Shown here: piece by piece, positions 51,538-60,137 of the stretch
How positions within the stretch are numbered: the stretch's first letter is position 1
Layout of the letters: each line of letters starts with the position of its first letter
NCBI RefSeq assembly: GCF_002831625.1
Contig: NZ_CP025116.1
Coordinates: forward strand, 806,001-870,000
DNA: 64,000 bases
Direction: 5' to 3'
Origin: Nonlabens sp. MB-3u-79
Lineage (GTDB): Bacteria; Bacteroidota; Bacteroidia; Flavobacteriales; Flavobacteriaceae
The notes under the pieces: generated by a model
Seen by the model: the letters and a program-made list of their open reading frames with translations, nothing else
The model's database searches: none
Told to the model about the DNA's origin: nothing
Translations under genes and position numbers: made by a program

Positions 51538-51798
51538 ATGAAAGCATCCATAGAGCTGACCATGTCGCCACTTCAAGACGATTATGAGCAACACATCATC
51601 GATTTTATAAAAACCCTACGCAATTCAGAATTTACAGTTATAGAGAATCCGCTGGCGACACAAATTTATGGGGAATTTGTACCCTTGATGGAATTTCTAA
51701 CAAAGGAAATGGCTGCCAGTATGGAGAAAACTAAAGCTGTTCTGTTTTATATCAAAGTAGTAAAAACAGATCGTAGCGATTACGAGCCGTTCTTTTAA
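51538..51798 (+). CDS. YkoF/thiamine-binding-like (MTH1187-type) small protein
   Basis: An 86-residue protein that follows the PF01910 pattern: IELTMSPLQDDYEQHIIDFIKTLR, then NPLATQIYGEFVPLMEFLTKEM, then AVLFYIKVVKTDRS. Members form ferredoxin-like dimers or tetramers and some bind thiamine or its precursors. A TAGCTTTG box (51505-51512) that includes the pcrB stop lies 26 bp before the ATG. The stop codon overlaps the pnuC start by one base, so the two are coupled. That suggests the transporter next door might carry thiamine rather than nicotinamide riboside. Confidence 0.65.
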   Translation: MKASIELTMSPLQDDYEQHIIDFIKTLRNSEFTVIENPLATQIYGEFVPLMEFLTKEMAASMEKTKAVLFYIKVVKTDRSDYEPFF

Positions 51799-52427
51799 TG
51801 GAGGTTGTAGCGTTTTTTTTTGGACAGTATAGCGAGTACAGCACAACGCACATACTTCTAGAAGCGACTGCTATCATAGCGAGCATCATCAGCGTGCTCT
51901 ATTCTTTAAAAAATAATATTCTCGTGTTTCCTTACGGGATCATCAGCACAGGAATATTTGTTTATTTATTAAATGAATGGAACTTGTTGGGTGATATGAT
52001 CATCAATATATATTATTTTGTGATGAGTGTCTATGGCTGGTATGTTTGGACCAGAAAAGATGAAAACAGTCAAGCAACTCCTATTTCCATAACAGACCGC
52101 TTAGACTGGTTAAAGTCATCAGCAATATTTATAGGCTCTGGAATGTTTGTTTACTTCGTTTATTGGAAATTTGAAAGATTTGAAAACTGGATAAGCTATC
52201 TGGATATACTAACCACGAGCATTGCTTTTGTTGGTATGTGGTTAATGGCATTACGCAAGATTGAATACTGGTTGGTTTTACTAGTGGCTAACCTGATTTC
52301 AGTACCCTTATATTTTTATAAAGGTTATGGAATGACCGGACTTTTATTTATATTTCTCTCGATCATCGCCTGGAAAGGTTATCAAGAATGGAAAAAATAC
52401 CTCAACAAAAAGCCTTTAAAGGCATAA
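51798..52427 (+). CDS. PnuC-family vitamin transporter
   Basis: A 209-residue PnuC-fold membrane transporter with seven predicted helices. The family motif NIYYFVMSVYGWYVW (about 74-88) and the late segments WLVLLVANLISVPLYFYKGYGMTG are clear. PnuC proteins take up nicotinamide riboside, while the PnuT subgroup takes up thiamine. The neighbours point both ways: a thiamine-binding-like gene upstream and a NadR-like kinase downstream. No TPP riboswitch is visible before the cluster. It overlaps the kinase gene by 40 bp. Confidence 0.83.
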   Translation: MEVVAFFFGQYSEYSTTHILLEATAIIASIISVLYSLKNNILVFPYGIISTGIFVYLLNEWNLLGDMIINIYYFVMSVYGWYVWTRKDENSQATPISITDRLDWLKSSAIFIGSGMFVYFVYWKFERFENWISYLDILTTSIAFVGMWLMALRKIEYWLVLLVANLISVPLYFYKGYGMTGLLFIFLSIIAWKGYQEWKKYLNKKPLKA

Positions 52428-52948
52428 AAATCGTTCTCTATGGACCGGAGAGCACTGGTAAAAGCACCCTTGCTCGTCAGCTTACAGAACATTTTGAAAC
52501 TATAAAAGTAGATGAATACGCACGTCAATACCTGCAAGAAAAGTTGGATCAAACTGGGAAGGTTTGTGACTATGCAGATTTAGTTCCCATAGCCATAGGA
52601 CAAAGAAAAGCTGAAAACATTGCATCAATTACTGCAAAGAACCACCTCTTTTGCGATACCGATGCACTAGAAACCTATGTGTATTCTTTAGCCTATTTTG
52701 ATAAAGCACCAGTAGAACTGGAAGAAGCTGCAAGAAAAAGCGATTATGACTTATATTTACTCCTAGATGTAGATATTCCATGGGTTGCAGACGATTTAAG
52801 GGATAGACCAAAAGACAGGAAAGAGATGTTAGGGCGTTTTGAAAAAGGACTCCTAGATTTCCAAAAAAATTATAGTAAAATTAGTGGCGCAGGAGAGGAG
52901 CGTTTCAAAAATGCCATCACCGCCATAAAAAAGCTAACAGACAAATGA
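52388..52948 (+). CDS. NadR-like AAA_28 ATPase/kinase
   Basis: A 186-residue P-loop protein: Walker A GPESTGKSTLARQL (about 18-31), KVDEYARQYLQ (about 44) and a Walker B-like DTDALETYVY (about 95). The LLDVDIPWVADDLRDRP segment and the length match the ribosylnicotinamide-kinase domain of NadR. It would phosphorylate nicotinamide riboside after uptake through the PnuC protein. The start lies 40 bp inside pnuC, the only plausible start, which indicates coupling. Its end overlaps the DUF4301 gene by 4 bp (ATGA). Confidence 0.8.
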   Translation: MEKIPQQKAFKGIKIVLYGPESTGKSTLARQLTEHFETIKVDEYARQYLQEKLDQTGKVCDYADLVPIAIGQRKAENIASITAKNHLFCDTDALETYVYSLAYFDKAPVELEEAARKSDYDLYLLLDVDIPWVADDLRDRPKDRKEMLGRFEKGLLDFQKNYSKISGAGEERFKNAITAIKKLTDK

Positions 52949-54498
52949 AACTAACCGCCATACAAGAAAAACAACTTCAGGATAAAGGAATTTCAAAAGA
53001 AACACTTGAAAAACAACTCTATCGTTTTAAAAATGGCTTTCCAGGAGTGATTTTGAATCGTGCCGCCACCATCAATGACGGGATCGTACCTATTAAAGAA
53101 TTAGACGCCGACACCTTAATATCTAGTTATGAAGCCTCTAGAGATCAACTAGATATTATCAAATTTGTTCCTGCCAGTGGTGCCGCAACTCGCATGTTTA
53201 AATTTCTACATGAGTTTCTTAATAATTTCAATCAGAACAAACAGAGCATCAATAGTTATATCAATAATAACAAGGCAAATGATCTGTTTACTTTTCTGGT
53301 AGGAAGACGTGATTTACCGTTTTATGACGAAGTCATGGAGTCCATTAAAAAGAAAAACTCAGACTGGTCCACCAAATCAAAAATAGAAAAAGAAACGATT
53401 TTTGTCGAAGAAGTGCTCACGTCTAATGGCTTTAATTATGCTTCTATGCCCAAAGGACTTGTCCCTTTTCACAAATACAAAGACCACAGCGCTACGGCCT
53501 TTGAAGAACATCTCTTTGAAGCATCTGCCTACGCTTCCAGTAATGGAAAAGCCAAATTGCATTTTACGATTGCACCTGCTTTTGAAGATGCCTTTGCGGC
53601 AGAGTTTGATCAGATTAAAAAAAATATCGAAGAAAAGACCAAAACAAAATATGACATCACTTTTTCTTATCAATCACCAGCGACAGACACCCTAGCTGTA
53701 GATTTGAAGGATAATCCTATCGTTATTGAAGATGGCACTTTATTCTTCCGCCCGGCGGGACATGGAGCGCTGATCAACAATCTCAACCAGCTGGATGCAG
53801 ATCTTATTTTCATCAAAAACATTGATAATGTAACGATCTCCAGTTTGAAACAAGAAACCTCCCATTACAAGAAACTTCTCGCGGGATACCTTTTACGCTT
53901 AAGAACTCAGGCTTTTGAATACTTACACATTTTAGAGAATAATGGTGTTCCAGATTCCACAAGGGAAGAAATTGAAAAGTTCGTGACGAATCAGTTATCT
54001 GCTGTGCTGCCTAAAGACTATTACAAATACAAAACCAATTACCAGCTTGAGCATCTTTACCATCAGCTAGACAGACCCTTACGTGTTTGTGGTATGGTGA
54101 AGAATGAGGGAGAGGCTGGCGGCGGCCCTTTCTGGGTGAACAATCAGCGTGGTGAGTTGTCTGTGGAGATCGTGGAAACAGCGCAAATGAACAAAAACGA
54201 TCAACGACAGAAAAAAATTGCCAAAGAAGCCACTCACTTCAATCCTGTAGATCTTATTTGTAACGTACGCAATCATAAGGGAGAAAAATATGACCTGACT
54301 GAATACTGCGATGCGGATACCGGCTTTATCACTTACAAATCCCGACATGGTAAAGAAATCAAAGCTCAAGAGCTTCCCGGTTTGTGGAATGGAGGTATGG
54401 CTTATTGGAATACCATTTTTGTAGAAGTGCCTCTCATTACTTTTAATCCAGTAAAAACAGTGACCGATTTATTAAAATCAGCACATCAACTGGACTAA
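52945..54498 (+). CDS. DUF4301 family protein
   Basis: A 517-residue DUF4301 protein. Recognisable parts are FVPASGAATRMFKFLHEFL (about 73-91), a central PKGLVPFHKYKDHSATAFEEHLFEA, FFRPAGHGALINNLNQL, and RVCGMVKNEGEAGGGPFWV. The SGAATRM and FRPAGHGAL patterns resemble a nucleotidyltransferase (sugar-phosphate uridylyltransferase-like) layout, but no activity is established. It is common in Flavobacteria next to the NadR-like gene and the ArfB-like gene; the overlaps (4 bp and 1 bp) show tight coupling. Confidence 0.82.
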   Translation: MKLTAIQEKQLQDKGISKETLEKQLYRFKNGFPGVILNRAATINDGIVPIKELDADTLISSYEASRDQLDIIKFVPASGAATRMFKFLHEFLNNFNQNKQSINSYINNNKANDLFTFLVGRRDLPFYDEVMESIKKKNSDWSTKSKIEKETIFVEEVLTSNGFNYASMPKGLVPFHKYKDHSATAFEEHLFEASAYASSNGKAKLHFTIAPAFEDAFAAEFDQIKKNIEEKTKTKYDITFSYQSPATDTLAVDLKDNPIVIEDGTLFFRPAGHGALINNLNQLDADLIFIKNIDNVTISSLKQETSHYKKLLAGYLLRLRTQAFEYLHILENNGVPDSTREEIEKFVTNQLSAVLPKDYYKYKTNYQLEHLYHQLDRPLRVCGMVKNEGEAGGGPFWVNNQRGELSVEIVETAQMNKNDQRQKKIAKEATHFNPVDLICNVRNHKGEKYDLTEYCDADTGFITYKSRHGKEIKAQELPGLWNGGMAYWNTIFVEVPLITFNPVKTVTDLLKSAHQLD

Positions 54499-54899
54499 TG
54501 AATATAGAACTATTACATAAAGAAGTTATTTATAAGGCTGTTACCAGCAGTGGTCCAGGCGGGCAACACGTTAATAAAGTTGCCACAAAAATCCAATTGT
54601 ATTTTGATGTTTTGAATAGTCTCGCTTTCGCGAAAGCGGAACACGAAAGAATCCTCACCGCATTATCAAAACAACTCACCACAGAAGGAGTCCTGCAACT
54701 CAACTGCCAAGAATCTAGAAGTCAAGCAAAAAATAAAGAACTAGCGTTTAAAAAACTGCTTGCAACACTTTCTAAGGCAAGCTTTGTACCTAAAGTACGC
54801 AAAAAAAGAATCGTTCCCAAAGCTATAAAACGCAAACGGCTCAACGATAAGAAAAAACACGGCGAAAAAAAGAAAGATCGCAATTTTAAACATCAATAA
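54498..54899 (+). CDS. ArfB/YaeJ-like peptidyl-tRNA hydrolase (ribosome rescue)
   Basis: A 133-residue class I release-factor-like protein. The GGQ motif (21-23) is in SSGPGGQHVNKVATKIQL. The basic C-terminal tail (RKKRIVPKAIKRKRLNDKKKH) is the mRNA-channel anchor typical of ArfB. It frees ribosomes stalled on truncated mRNAs. The palindrome encodes AFAKA at residues 43-47, in the loop after YFDVLNSL. It is the last gene of the 51.5-54.9 kb cluster; the ATG overlaps the stop of DUF4301. Confidence 0.88.
   Translation: MNIELLHKEVIYKAVTSSGPGGQHVNKVATKIQLYFDVLNSLAFAKAEHERILTALSKQLTTEGVLQLNCQESRSQAKNKELAFKKLLATLSKASFVPKVRKKRIVPKAIKRKRLNDKKKHGEKKKDRNFKHQ
54623..54638. repeat. Palindromic element, copy 13 (inside the ArfB-like gene)
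   Basis: Perfect 16-bp palindrome in the AFAKA frame, residues 43-47. Confidence 0.9.
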
Positions 54900-54948
54900 C
54901 ATATAAAAAATAAAACGCATAACCTCATTAACCTCAAATCCTTTCCAC

Positions 54949-56028
54949 ATGAAATACTACGCCTACCTCATTCTATCCCTTATTTTGATTTCCTGTAATC
55001 AAAAACCAGAAGTTGCCTCAACAGAGACAGGCGATTCTAAAACAACTGAATTACAAGAAACAAGAACCAGCGAATTTGCCATAGTTATTCATGGAGGGGC
55101 TGGAACCATAAAAAAAGAGAACATGACTCCAGAGTTAGAAATTCAATACAATGAAAAGCTATCTGAAGCCATAAAAGCAGGACATGAGATTCTTAAAAAT
55201 GGTGGCGATGCTATGGATGCGGTAGAAGCAAGCATAAGAATTATGGAAGACTCTCCTTTATTCAATTCAGGTAAAGGCGCTGTATTTACCCATGATGGGG
55301 TCAACTCGTTAGACGCTAGTTTTATGGATGGAAAGACCTTAAACGCTGGCGCCGTTGCTGGAGTAACCACCGTAAAAAACCCAATTTCTCTTGCCAGAAA
55401 AGTAATGACCGATTCAGAACATGTTTTACTGAGTGGCACAGGAGCAGACGAGTTTGCAAAATCACTTAGCTACGACAACATTGAAATAGTAGAAAACAGC
55501 TACTTTTTTACAGAGAATAGATACCAATCATTGCAGCGAGTTCTTGCAAAAGAAAAGGAAAATGATCAAAAAACAGCACTTTTAAAACTGGAAGATCCCT
55601 TTATTAAAGACTCTAAATACGGGACTGTAGGTTGCGTTGCTCTAGATAAAAATGGAAATATCGCTGCAGGAACCAGCACTGGAGGTATGACCAATAAAAA
55701 ATACGGCCGTATAGGTGATTCTCCTATCATAGGTAGCGGTACATATGCCAACAACAACACCTGTGGAGTATCCAGTACTGGACATGGCGAGTATTTTATA
55801 AGAGCACAAGTCGCTTATGACATTAGTGCTTTAATGGAATATGGAGGTAAAACACTTAAAGAAGCTACAGAAGAAGTGATCCAAAAAAAGCTAGTCAATC
55901 TAGGTGGAACCGGAGGAATCGTTGCTTTAGATCATTTGGGTAATATATCTATGGAATTTAATACAGCAGGAATGTATCGCGCCATGATGGATGATCAAGG
56001 AACACTGACGGTCGGTATGTATAAGTAG
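54949..56028 (+). CDS. Isoaspartyl peptidase/L-asparaginase lipoprotein
   Basis: A 359-residue N-terminal nucleophile hydrolase that cleaves isoaspartyl dipeptides or asparagine. The lipoprotein signal ends at Cys16 (LILISC). VIHGGAGTI (about 47) and GGDAMDAVEASIRIMEDSPLFNSGKGAVFT are family hallmarks. Autocleavage should occur at the Gly-Thr of SKYGTVGCVALD, releasing the catalytic Thr; GTSTGGMTNKKYGRIGDSPIIG follows. Export as a lipoprotein suggests a periplasmic or surface role. It is transcribed after the ArfB-like gene with a 49-bp gap. Confidence 0.9.
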   Translation: MKYYAYLILSLILISCNQKPEVASTETGDSKTTELQETRTSEFAIVIHGGAGTIKKENMTPELEIQYNEKLSEAIKAGHEILKNGGDAMDAVEASIRIMEDSPLFNSGKGAVFTHDGVNSLDASFMDGKTLNAGAVAGVTTVKNPISLARKVMTDSEHVLLSGTGADEFAKSLSYDNIEIVENSYFFTENRYQSLQRVLAKEKENDQKTALLKLEDPFIKDSKYGTVGCVALDKNGNIAAGTSTGGMTNKKYGRIGDSPIIGSGTYANNNTCGVSSTGHGEYFIRAQVAYDISALMEYGGKTLKEATEEVIQKKLVNLGGTGGIVALDHLGNISMEFNTAGMYRAMMDDQGTLTVGMYK

Positions 56029-56187
56029 TAGATGAGAAATGAGAAATGAGAAATTTTAAAAAATCTGAATTCTTACACAAGAAAAAGCCGCATAAATTCG
56101 GCTAACCAAATAGAACGCCACAGGCGACGCAATAAATTACTAGCAGCAGACTTTAGTCTGCTCATTCTAAATTGAAATAAAATACCA
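56029..56187 (+). repeat. Gap with short tandem repeat and two small hairpins
   Basis: GAGAAAT occurs three times (56034-56054). AGCCG-CATAAATT-CGGCT lies at about 56086-56103. AGCAGACTTTAGTCTGCT (56145-56162) is a short hairpin of a type seen as a dispersed repeat in Bacteroidetes. No terminator with a clear T run is present. Confidence 0.45.
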
Positions 56188-56949
56188 ATGAAAATCATCT
56201 CCTACAACGTAAACGGCATCAGAGCTGCCATGAAAAAAGACTTTATAACCTGGCTTACTGCGGCAAATCCTGATGTACTTTGTTTACAAGAAATAAAAGC
56301 ACAGGAAGATCAAATAGACACAGAAGCTTTTACTGCTGCTGGATATAAGTACCAGTACTATTACAGCGCGCAGAAAAAAGGCTATTCTGGAACAGCCATT
56401 ATCTCTAAGATACAACCAGATCATGTAGAATATGGCACTGGTATAGAAACTATGGATCATGAAGGAAGAAATATCAGAGCAGATTTTGGCAATATATCTG
56501 TCATGAGCATGTACTTGCCTAGCGGAACTAATGATGCGAGATTGAGCTTCAAATTTGAATATATGGAGCAATTTCTAGCGTATTCTAAAGAACTGATACA
56601 AGAACGTCCTAATTTGTTGATCTGTGGCGACTATAACATCTGTCATCAAGCTATTGATATTCACGATCCAATACGTTTAAAAAATACATCTGGTTTCTTA
56701 CCAGAAGAGCGCGAGTGGATGGATCGATTTGTGGAAAGTGGTTTTATAGATACGTTTAGAATCTTTAACGATCAGCCAGATCAATATTCTTGGTGGAGTT
56801 ATAGAGGTGGTTCTCGAGCAAGAAATAAAGGCTGGAGATTGGATTACCACATGGTAAACGACAGTTTGCAGGATCGTGTTAAAAGATCTGTAATCCTAAG
56901 TGAGGCAATACATAGTGATCACTGTCCAGTAATGGTCGAGATTGATTAA
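56188..56949 (+). CDS. xth: Exodeoxyribonuclease III (AP endonuclease)
   Basis: A 253-residue EEP-fold nuclease for abasic-site repair. Features are MKIISYNVNGIRAAM at the N-terminus, CLQEIKAQE (metal-binding Glu35), LLICGDYNICHQAID (catalytic Asp/Asn) and the terminal IHSDHCPVMVEID (Asp-His pair). YSWWSYRGGSRARNKGWRLDYHM is the family's recognition segment. Length is standard. It is a single-gene unit with no partner seen. Confidence 0.95.
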   Translation: MKIISYNVNGIRAAMKKDFITWLTAANPDVLCLQEIKAQEDQIDTEAFTAAGYKYQYYYSAQKKGYSGTAIISKIQPDHVEYGTGIETMDHEGRNIRADFGNISVMSMYLPSGTNDARLSFKFEYMEQFLAYSKELIQERPNLLICGDYNICHQAIDIHDPIRLKNTSGFLPEEREWMDRFVESGFIDTFRIFNDQPDQYSWWSYRGGSRARNKGWRLDYHMVNDSLQDRVKRSVILSEAIHSDHCPVMVEID

Positions 56950-57083
56950 TTCTGATAGAAAGACATCTCGATAGTTCTAGCAGAACCCAGATAAATTTGG
57001 AAAAGACTATATAGAATAATACGGTTTTTTCAAGGCAAATTTTCTATGAAGCCAAGACAAGTTGCTTAATTATTAGTTATATA

Positions 57084-57752
57084 TCACGCAAAGCCTTCTA
57101 GCACCACAACAAATTCCCCTCTAGGTTTTTTATGCTCAAAATGAGCAATCGCTTCTGTTAGCGTACCTCTAAAATGTTCTTCGTACAGCTTAGTAATCTC
57201 GCGAGAAATAGAAATCTGTCGCTCTTCTCCGTAGTGCAATTTGAAGTCGGCTAAGGTTCTTAATAGTTTGTGAGGTGATTCATAGAAAACGATAGTTCTA
57301 GTTTCTTCTTTTAAAAATTCAAGACGTTTTTGCCTTCCTTTTTTTACCGGTAGAAATCCTTCAAAAACAAATTTATCGCAAGGCATTCCAGAGACGGTAA
57401 GTGCAGGAACAAAAGCCGTAGCGCCTGGTAAGGATTGTACTTCTATTCCATTCTCTATGAGTTTTCGAGTCAGTAAAAACCCAGGGTCGCTTATTCCTGG
57501 GGAGCCGGCATCTGTGATCAATGCCATGGTTTCTCCAGATTTGATACGGCTCACAATGTTATCACTTATTTTATGCTCATTGTGCATATGATAAGAAAGC
57601 ATTTGTGTGGTAACGCCATAATGCTGCAATAACTTACCACTTGTTCTCGTATCCTCAGCAAGAATGAGGTCTACCTCTTTCAATATTTCTACGCCTCTAT
57701 AAGTCATGTCTTTTAAATTACCGATAGGTGTAGGAACAAGGTAGAGTTTCAT
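57084..57752 (-). CDS. rsmI: 16S rRNA (cytidine1402-2'-O)-methyltransferase
   Basis: A 222-residue RsmI, which methylates the ribose of C1402 in 16S rRNA. From ATG 57752 the N-terminus is MKLYLVPTPIGNLKDMTYRG, the family norm; an ATG three codons earlier is possible. The SAM-binding TDAGSPGISDPGF (about 82-94) is intact, and SREITKLYEEHFRGTL (about 180) follows. A CAAAGATA (57770-57777), i.e. TATCTTTG on the minus strand, lies 17 bp before the ATG. Confidence 0.93.
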   Translation of the reverse strand: MKLYLVPTPIGNLKDMTYRGVEILKEVDLILAEDTRTSGKLLQHYGVTTQMLSYHMHNEHKISDNIVSRIKSGETMALITDAGSPGISDPGFLLTRKLIENGIEVQSLPGATAFVPALTVSGMPCDKFVFEGFLPVKKGRQKRLEFLKEETRTIVFYESPHKLLRTLADFKLHYGEERQISISREITKLYEEHFRGTLTEAIAHFEHKKPRGEFVVVLEGFA

Positions 57753-57761
57753 GTGTGTCAT

Positions 57762-58082
57762 TTAGTGTACAAAGATAGAAAAGTTAGAGTGGAAGAAGGT
57801 ACTTTAAAAGACCCTCTTAATACCTCTAAAACAGAAATCCATCAAGCATTTAAGCCTGATGGATTTAAACCAAATAAACATCCCTAACTATTTCTTTGGT
57901 TGAAATTCAAAATTAAAGGAGATATGTGGTTTTTAAAATACCCTATAAAGGGTATATTTAGAAGAAGAGCTCACGGGTTTAACTTTCTTTTTTTGAAATA
58001 AAACAGAAAGTTATAAGCAACTTGATTCCTCATGAAAGCAGAATAAAACAGAGATGTTATGGCTTGAACAGCTTTCTATAAG
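57762..58082. other. Intergenic region with two small hairpins
   Basis: It holds the rsmI -7 box at 57770-57777. AAATCCATCA (57835-57844) pairs with TGATGGATTT (57857-57866), and ATACCC-TATAAA-GGGTAT lies at 57938-57955. Neither has a terminator T tract. No gene is recognised; a short structured RNA is possible but unsupported. Confidence 0.4.
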
Positions 58083-58090
58083 TATCTTTG
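58083..58090 (+). promoter_or_regulatory. -7 box of the 118-residue protein gene
   Basis: TATCTTTG ends 4 bp before the ATG at 58095. The predicted transcription start falls on or next to the start codon, so the message is probably leaderless. Confidence 0.5.
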
Positions 58091-58094
58091 CCCT

Positions 58095-58451
58095 ATGAGC
58101 AGAGACGAGCAATTAAAAGACAGATGGATGCGCACCGTAGCATTTTTTCAATCACGTTTTGCAGACGGAGATGAAATGGATCTTGATGCGATTCTATTTA
58201 TAATAGGTGTACAAGAATTAGGGCAATTGCATCGCAAATTCAAAAAAGATGAAAAATTACAGCTCATGCATATAGCTATATGTCGAGTGTTAGAACCTTA
58301 TGGTTACTATGAATTCTCTCACTACGATGATGATAAATGGCCTCATTATATTGTAAAAGAAAAATTACCTTCACTTAAAGCTGGAGAACAATCTTTGTTG
58401 ATGAAAGAAGCAATAGTAGGTTATATGATGGCTAGTGAGGTAATCGATTAA
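58095..58451 (+). CDS. Conserved protein of unknown function
   Basis: A 118-residue soluble, acidic protein: DGDEMDLDAILFIIGVQELGQLH (about 27-49), HIAICRVLEPYGYYEFSHYDDDKWPHY (about 61-87) and a C-terminal helical part (LLMKEAIVGYMMAS). It has no signal peptide or membrane segment. I recognise the style of a conserved Flavobacteria protein but no named domain. It is convergent with the EamA transporter gene and overlaps its stop by 4 bp. The promoter box placed 4 bp upstream supports the chosen start. Confidence 0.65.
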   Translation: MSRDEQLKDRWMRTVAFFQSRFADGDEMDLDAILFIIGVQELGQLHRKFKKDEKLQLMHIAICRVLEPYGYYEFSHYDDDKWPHYIVKEKLPSLKAGEQSLLMKEAIVGYMMASEVID

Positions 58452-59347
58452 ACCTTCTTCTTCTCTCTGGTCACTAATACCACTGCAAAAATAATTACCC
58501 CAGTAGCAACAACTTGCCAGATATTAAAAAGCTCCCCGTCTAAAACCCCCCATGTCAATCCTATCACGGGCATTAAATAAGTAACTGAGCTAGCAAATAC
58601 TGGAGAAGTCATTTGCACTAACTTGTTGAACATAACCTTAGCCGCAACAGTTCCAAAAATACACAAGGTAATAATATACATAAAGCTCTCTTGTACTGCT
58701 GAACTTTCAAAATCAATGGAAGCGCCATCGGCACTAAAAAAAACGATGGTTGCCAGAGGTACTATAAAGACAAAATTACCCGTAGCAATAGCGAGAGGTT
58801 TGATGTTTTGAAGGTATCTTTTTATAATGTTTACATTACTGGCATAACAGGCACAAGCGATGAGTATCAATCCTGCAAAAAGATAGTTTTGCTCTGGATG
58901 ACTTTCCATACCCGCCAAAACTAAGCCTACAGCTCCTGCAAGGCCTATAATAACTCCAATCAATTGGTTACGCGAGAAAGAAATACCGAAAATAATCGCT
59001 CCCATAATTAATGTTATTAATGGAACAGTAGAATTAAGGATGGCACTTATAGCGCTATCGATTTCAGTTTGCGCGTATGCAAATAAAAAGGCGGGAAAAA
59101 AGGTGCCTAGCAATCCGGAAAGCGCCAGCCACGGCCAGTCCTTTCTTCGTGTGGCAGCAAATGATTTCCAACCTATAGAAATAAGAATAGCTCCGGAGAT
59201 CATGGTACGTAAGGCCCCTAATTGCAAAGGGTGCAATACCAACTCCCCATTTTCTTCTCCCAATGCTTTCTTGATTAAGATAAAAGAGGAACCCCAAATC
59301 AAGCTTAGAATGACAAGGTATAGGTACTTTAATTTAGCGTTATCCAT
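58448..59347 (-). CDS. EamA-family (DMT) transporter
   Basis: A 299-residue drug/metabolite transporter with ten predicted membrane helices in two EamA repeats (about 1-145 and 155-295). SLIWGSSFILIKKAL in helix 1 and SVTYLMPVIGLTWGVLDGE in repeat 2 are characteristic. It would export small metabolites or amino acids; the substrate is unknown. It is convergent with the 118-residue protein gene and lies beyond the terminator of the neighbouring lipoprotein gene. Confidence 0.85.
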   Translation of the reverse strand: MDNAKLKYLYLVILSLIWGSSFILIKKALGEENGELVLHPLQLGALRTMISGAILISIGWKSFAATRRKDWPWLALSGLLGTFFPAFLFAYAQTEIDSAISAILNSTVPLITLIMGAIIFGISFSRNQLIGVIIGLAGAVGLVLAGMESHPEQNYLFAGLILIACACYASNVNIIKRYLQNIKPLAIATGNFVFIVPLATIVFFSADGASIDFESSAVQESFMYIITLCIFGTVAAKVMFNKLVQMTSPVFASSVTYLMPVIGLTWGVLDGELFNIWQVVATGVIIFAVVLVTREKKKV

Positions 59348-59384
59348 AGAATTTTAAAGCTGCAAAGGTCTACTATTTAAACAT

Positions 59385-59419
59385 AAAAAAAGCTCAAGAT
59401 TTAATTCTTGAGCTTTTTT
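59385..59419 (-). terminator. Terminator after the 59.5-60 kb lipoprotein gene
   Basis: AAAAAAGCTCAAGA (about 59386-59399) pairs with TCTTGAGCTTTTTT (59406-59419). On the minus strand a T run follows. It lies 32 bp after the lipoprotein stop codon. Confidence 0.85.
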
Positions 59420-59450
59420 AAGATTATTAATTCTTTATGAATTGATTCCG

Positions 59451-59990
59451 TTACTGAATAGTAGTAAGCGTTCCTTCGTATGAACCACTAATAGTATCAC
59501 CACTTGCTATTGTACATTCTACTAAAATGGTATACTCAGTACCGTCTTTAGTTAATACTACACTACCGCCAGTTGCTTGAACACCAGTTCCTGTCATTGC
59601 AGTCGCATCAAAATCAACAACAACTACCGCATTCACAAGAGAAAATGCAGTTCTCGTCGTTGAAAAGTTGTAGGTTCCATTAGAAAGAGCAGCCATGTTA
59701 TCAGAGTTCAGATCTAAATAAAGTACCTGACCACTACCAGTAAACGCAGCATTTGTACTGTCATAATTGATTCCACTACTTACTAAAGTAACATCAAAGT
59801 CATAAGATCCATTACCATTATCTCCATAATCTTCTAAGAATCCTTTTGATAGTGTATACGTGTTACCATCGTAAGTAACTTCATTTGCAATTGTAACTGC
59901 TGGAATATTATCATCGTCACTGGAACAAGATGTTGTAACTGTTCCTAATACAGCAATAAAAATAATCGAGAGTAATTTAAATTTTTTCAT
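59451..59990 (-). CDS. Lipoprotein of unknown function
   Basis: About 179 residues from ATG 59990 (MKKFKLLSIIFIAVLG); an ATG 11 codons upstream gives a poor signal. The lipobox is VTTSC, followed by SSDDDN, the acidic spacer often seen in surface-exposed Bacteroidetes lipoproteins. The mature part is beta-rich with many Thr, Ser, Gly and Asn, for example VTYDGNTYTLSKGFLEDYG and EYTILVECTIASGDTISGSY. I do not recognise a named domain. A TACTTTTG (60028-60021, minus strand) lies about 30 bp upstream. Confidence 0.65.
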   Translation of the reverse strand: MKKFKLLSIIFIAVLGTVTTSCSSDDDNIPAVTIANEVTYDGNTYTLSKGFLEDYGDNGNGSYDFDVTLVSSGINYDSTNAAFTGSGQVLYLDLNSDNMAALSNGTYNFSTTRTAFSLVNAVVVVDFDATAMTGTGVQATGGSVVLTKDGTEYTILVECTIASGDTISGSYEGTLTTIQ

Positions 59991-60137
59991 TTTGGTTATA
60001 GTTTTAGTTTTGGGTTGAGCCAAAAGTAGACATTAAATTATATCTAACATATTGTTCTTTAACTTTCCTTATAGATAATTTATAACAGCAAAACTAATAG
60101 CTTTTTCCTATATATAAAACACCCTTTAATAGGCGTT

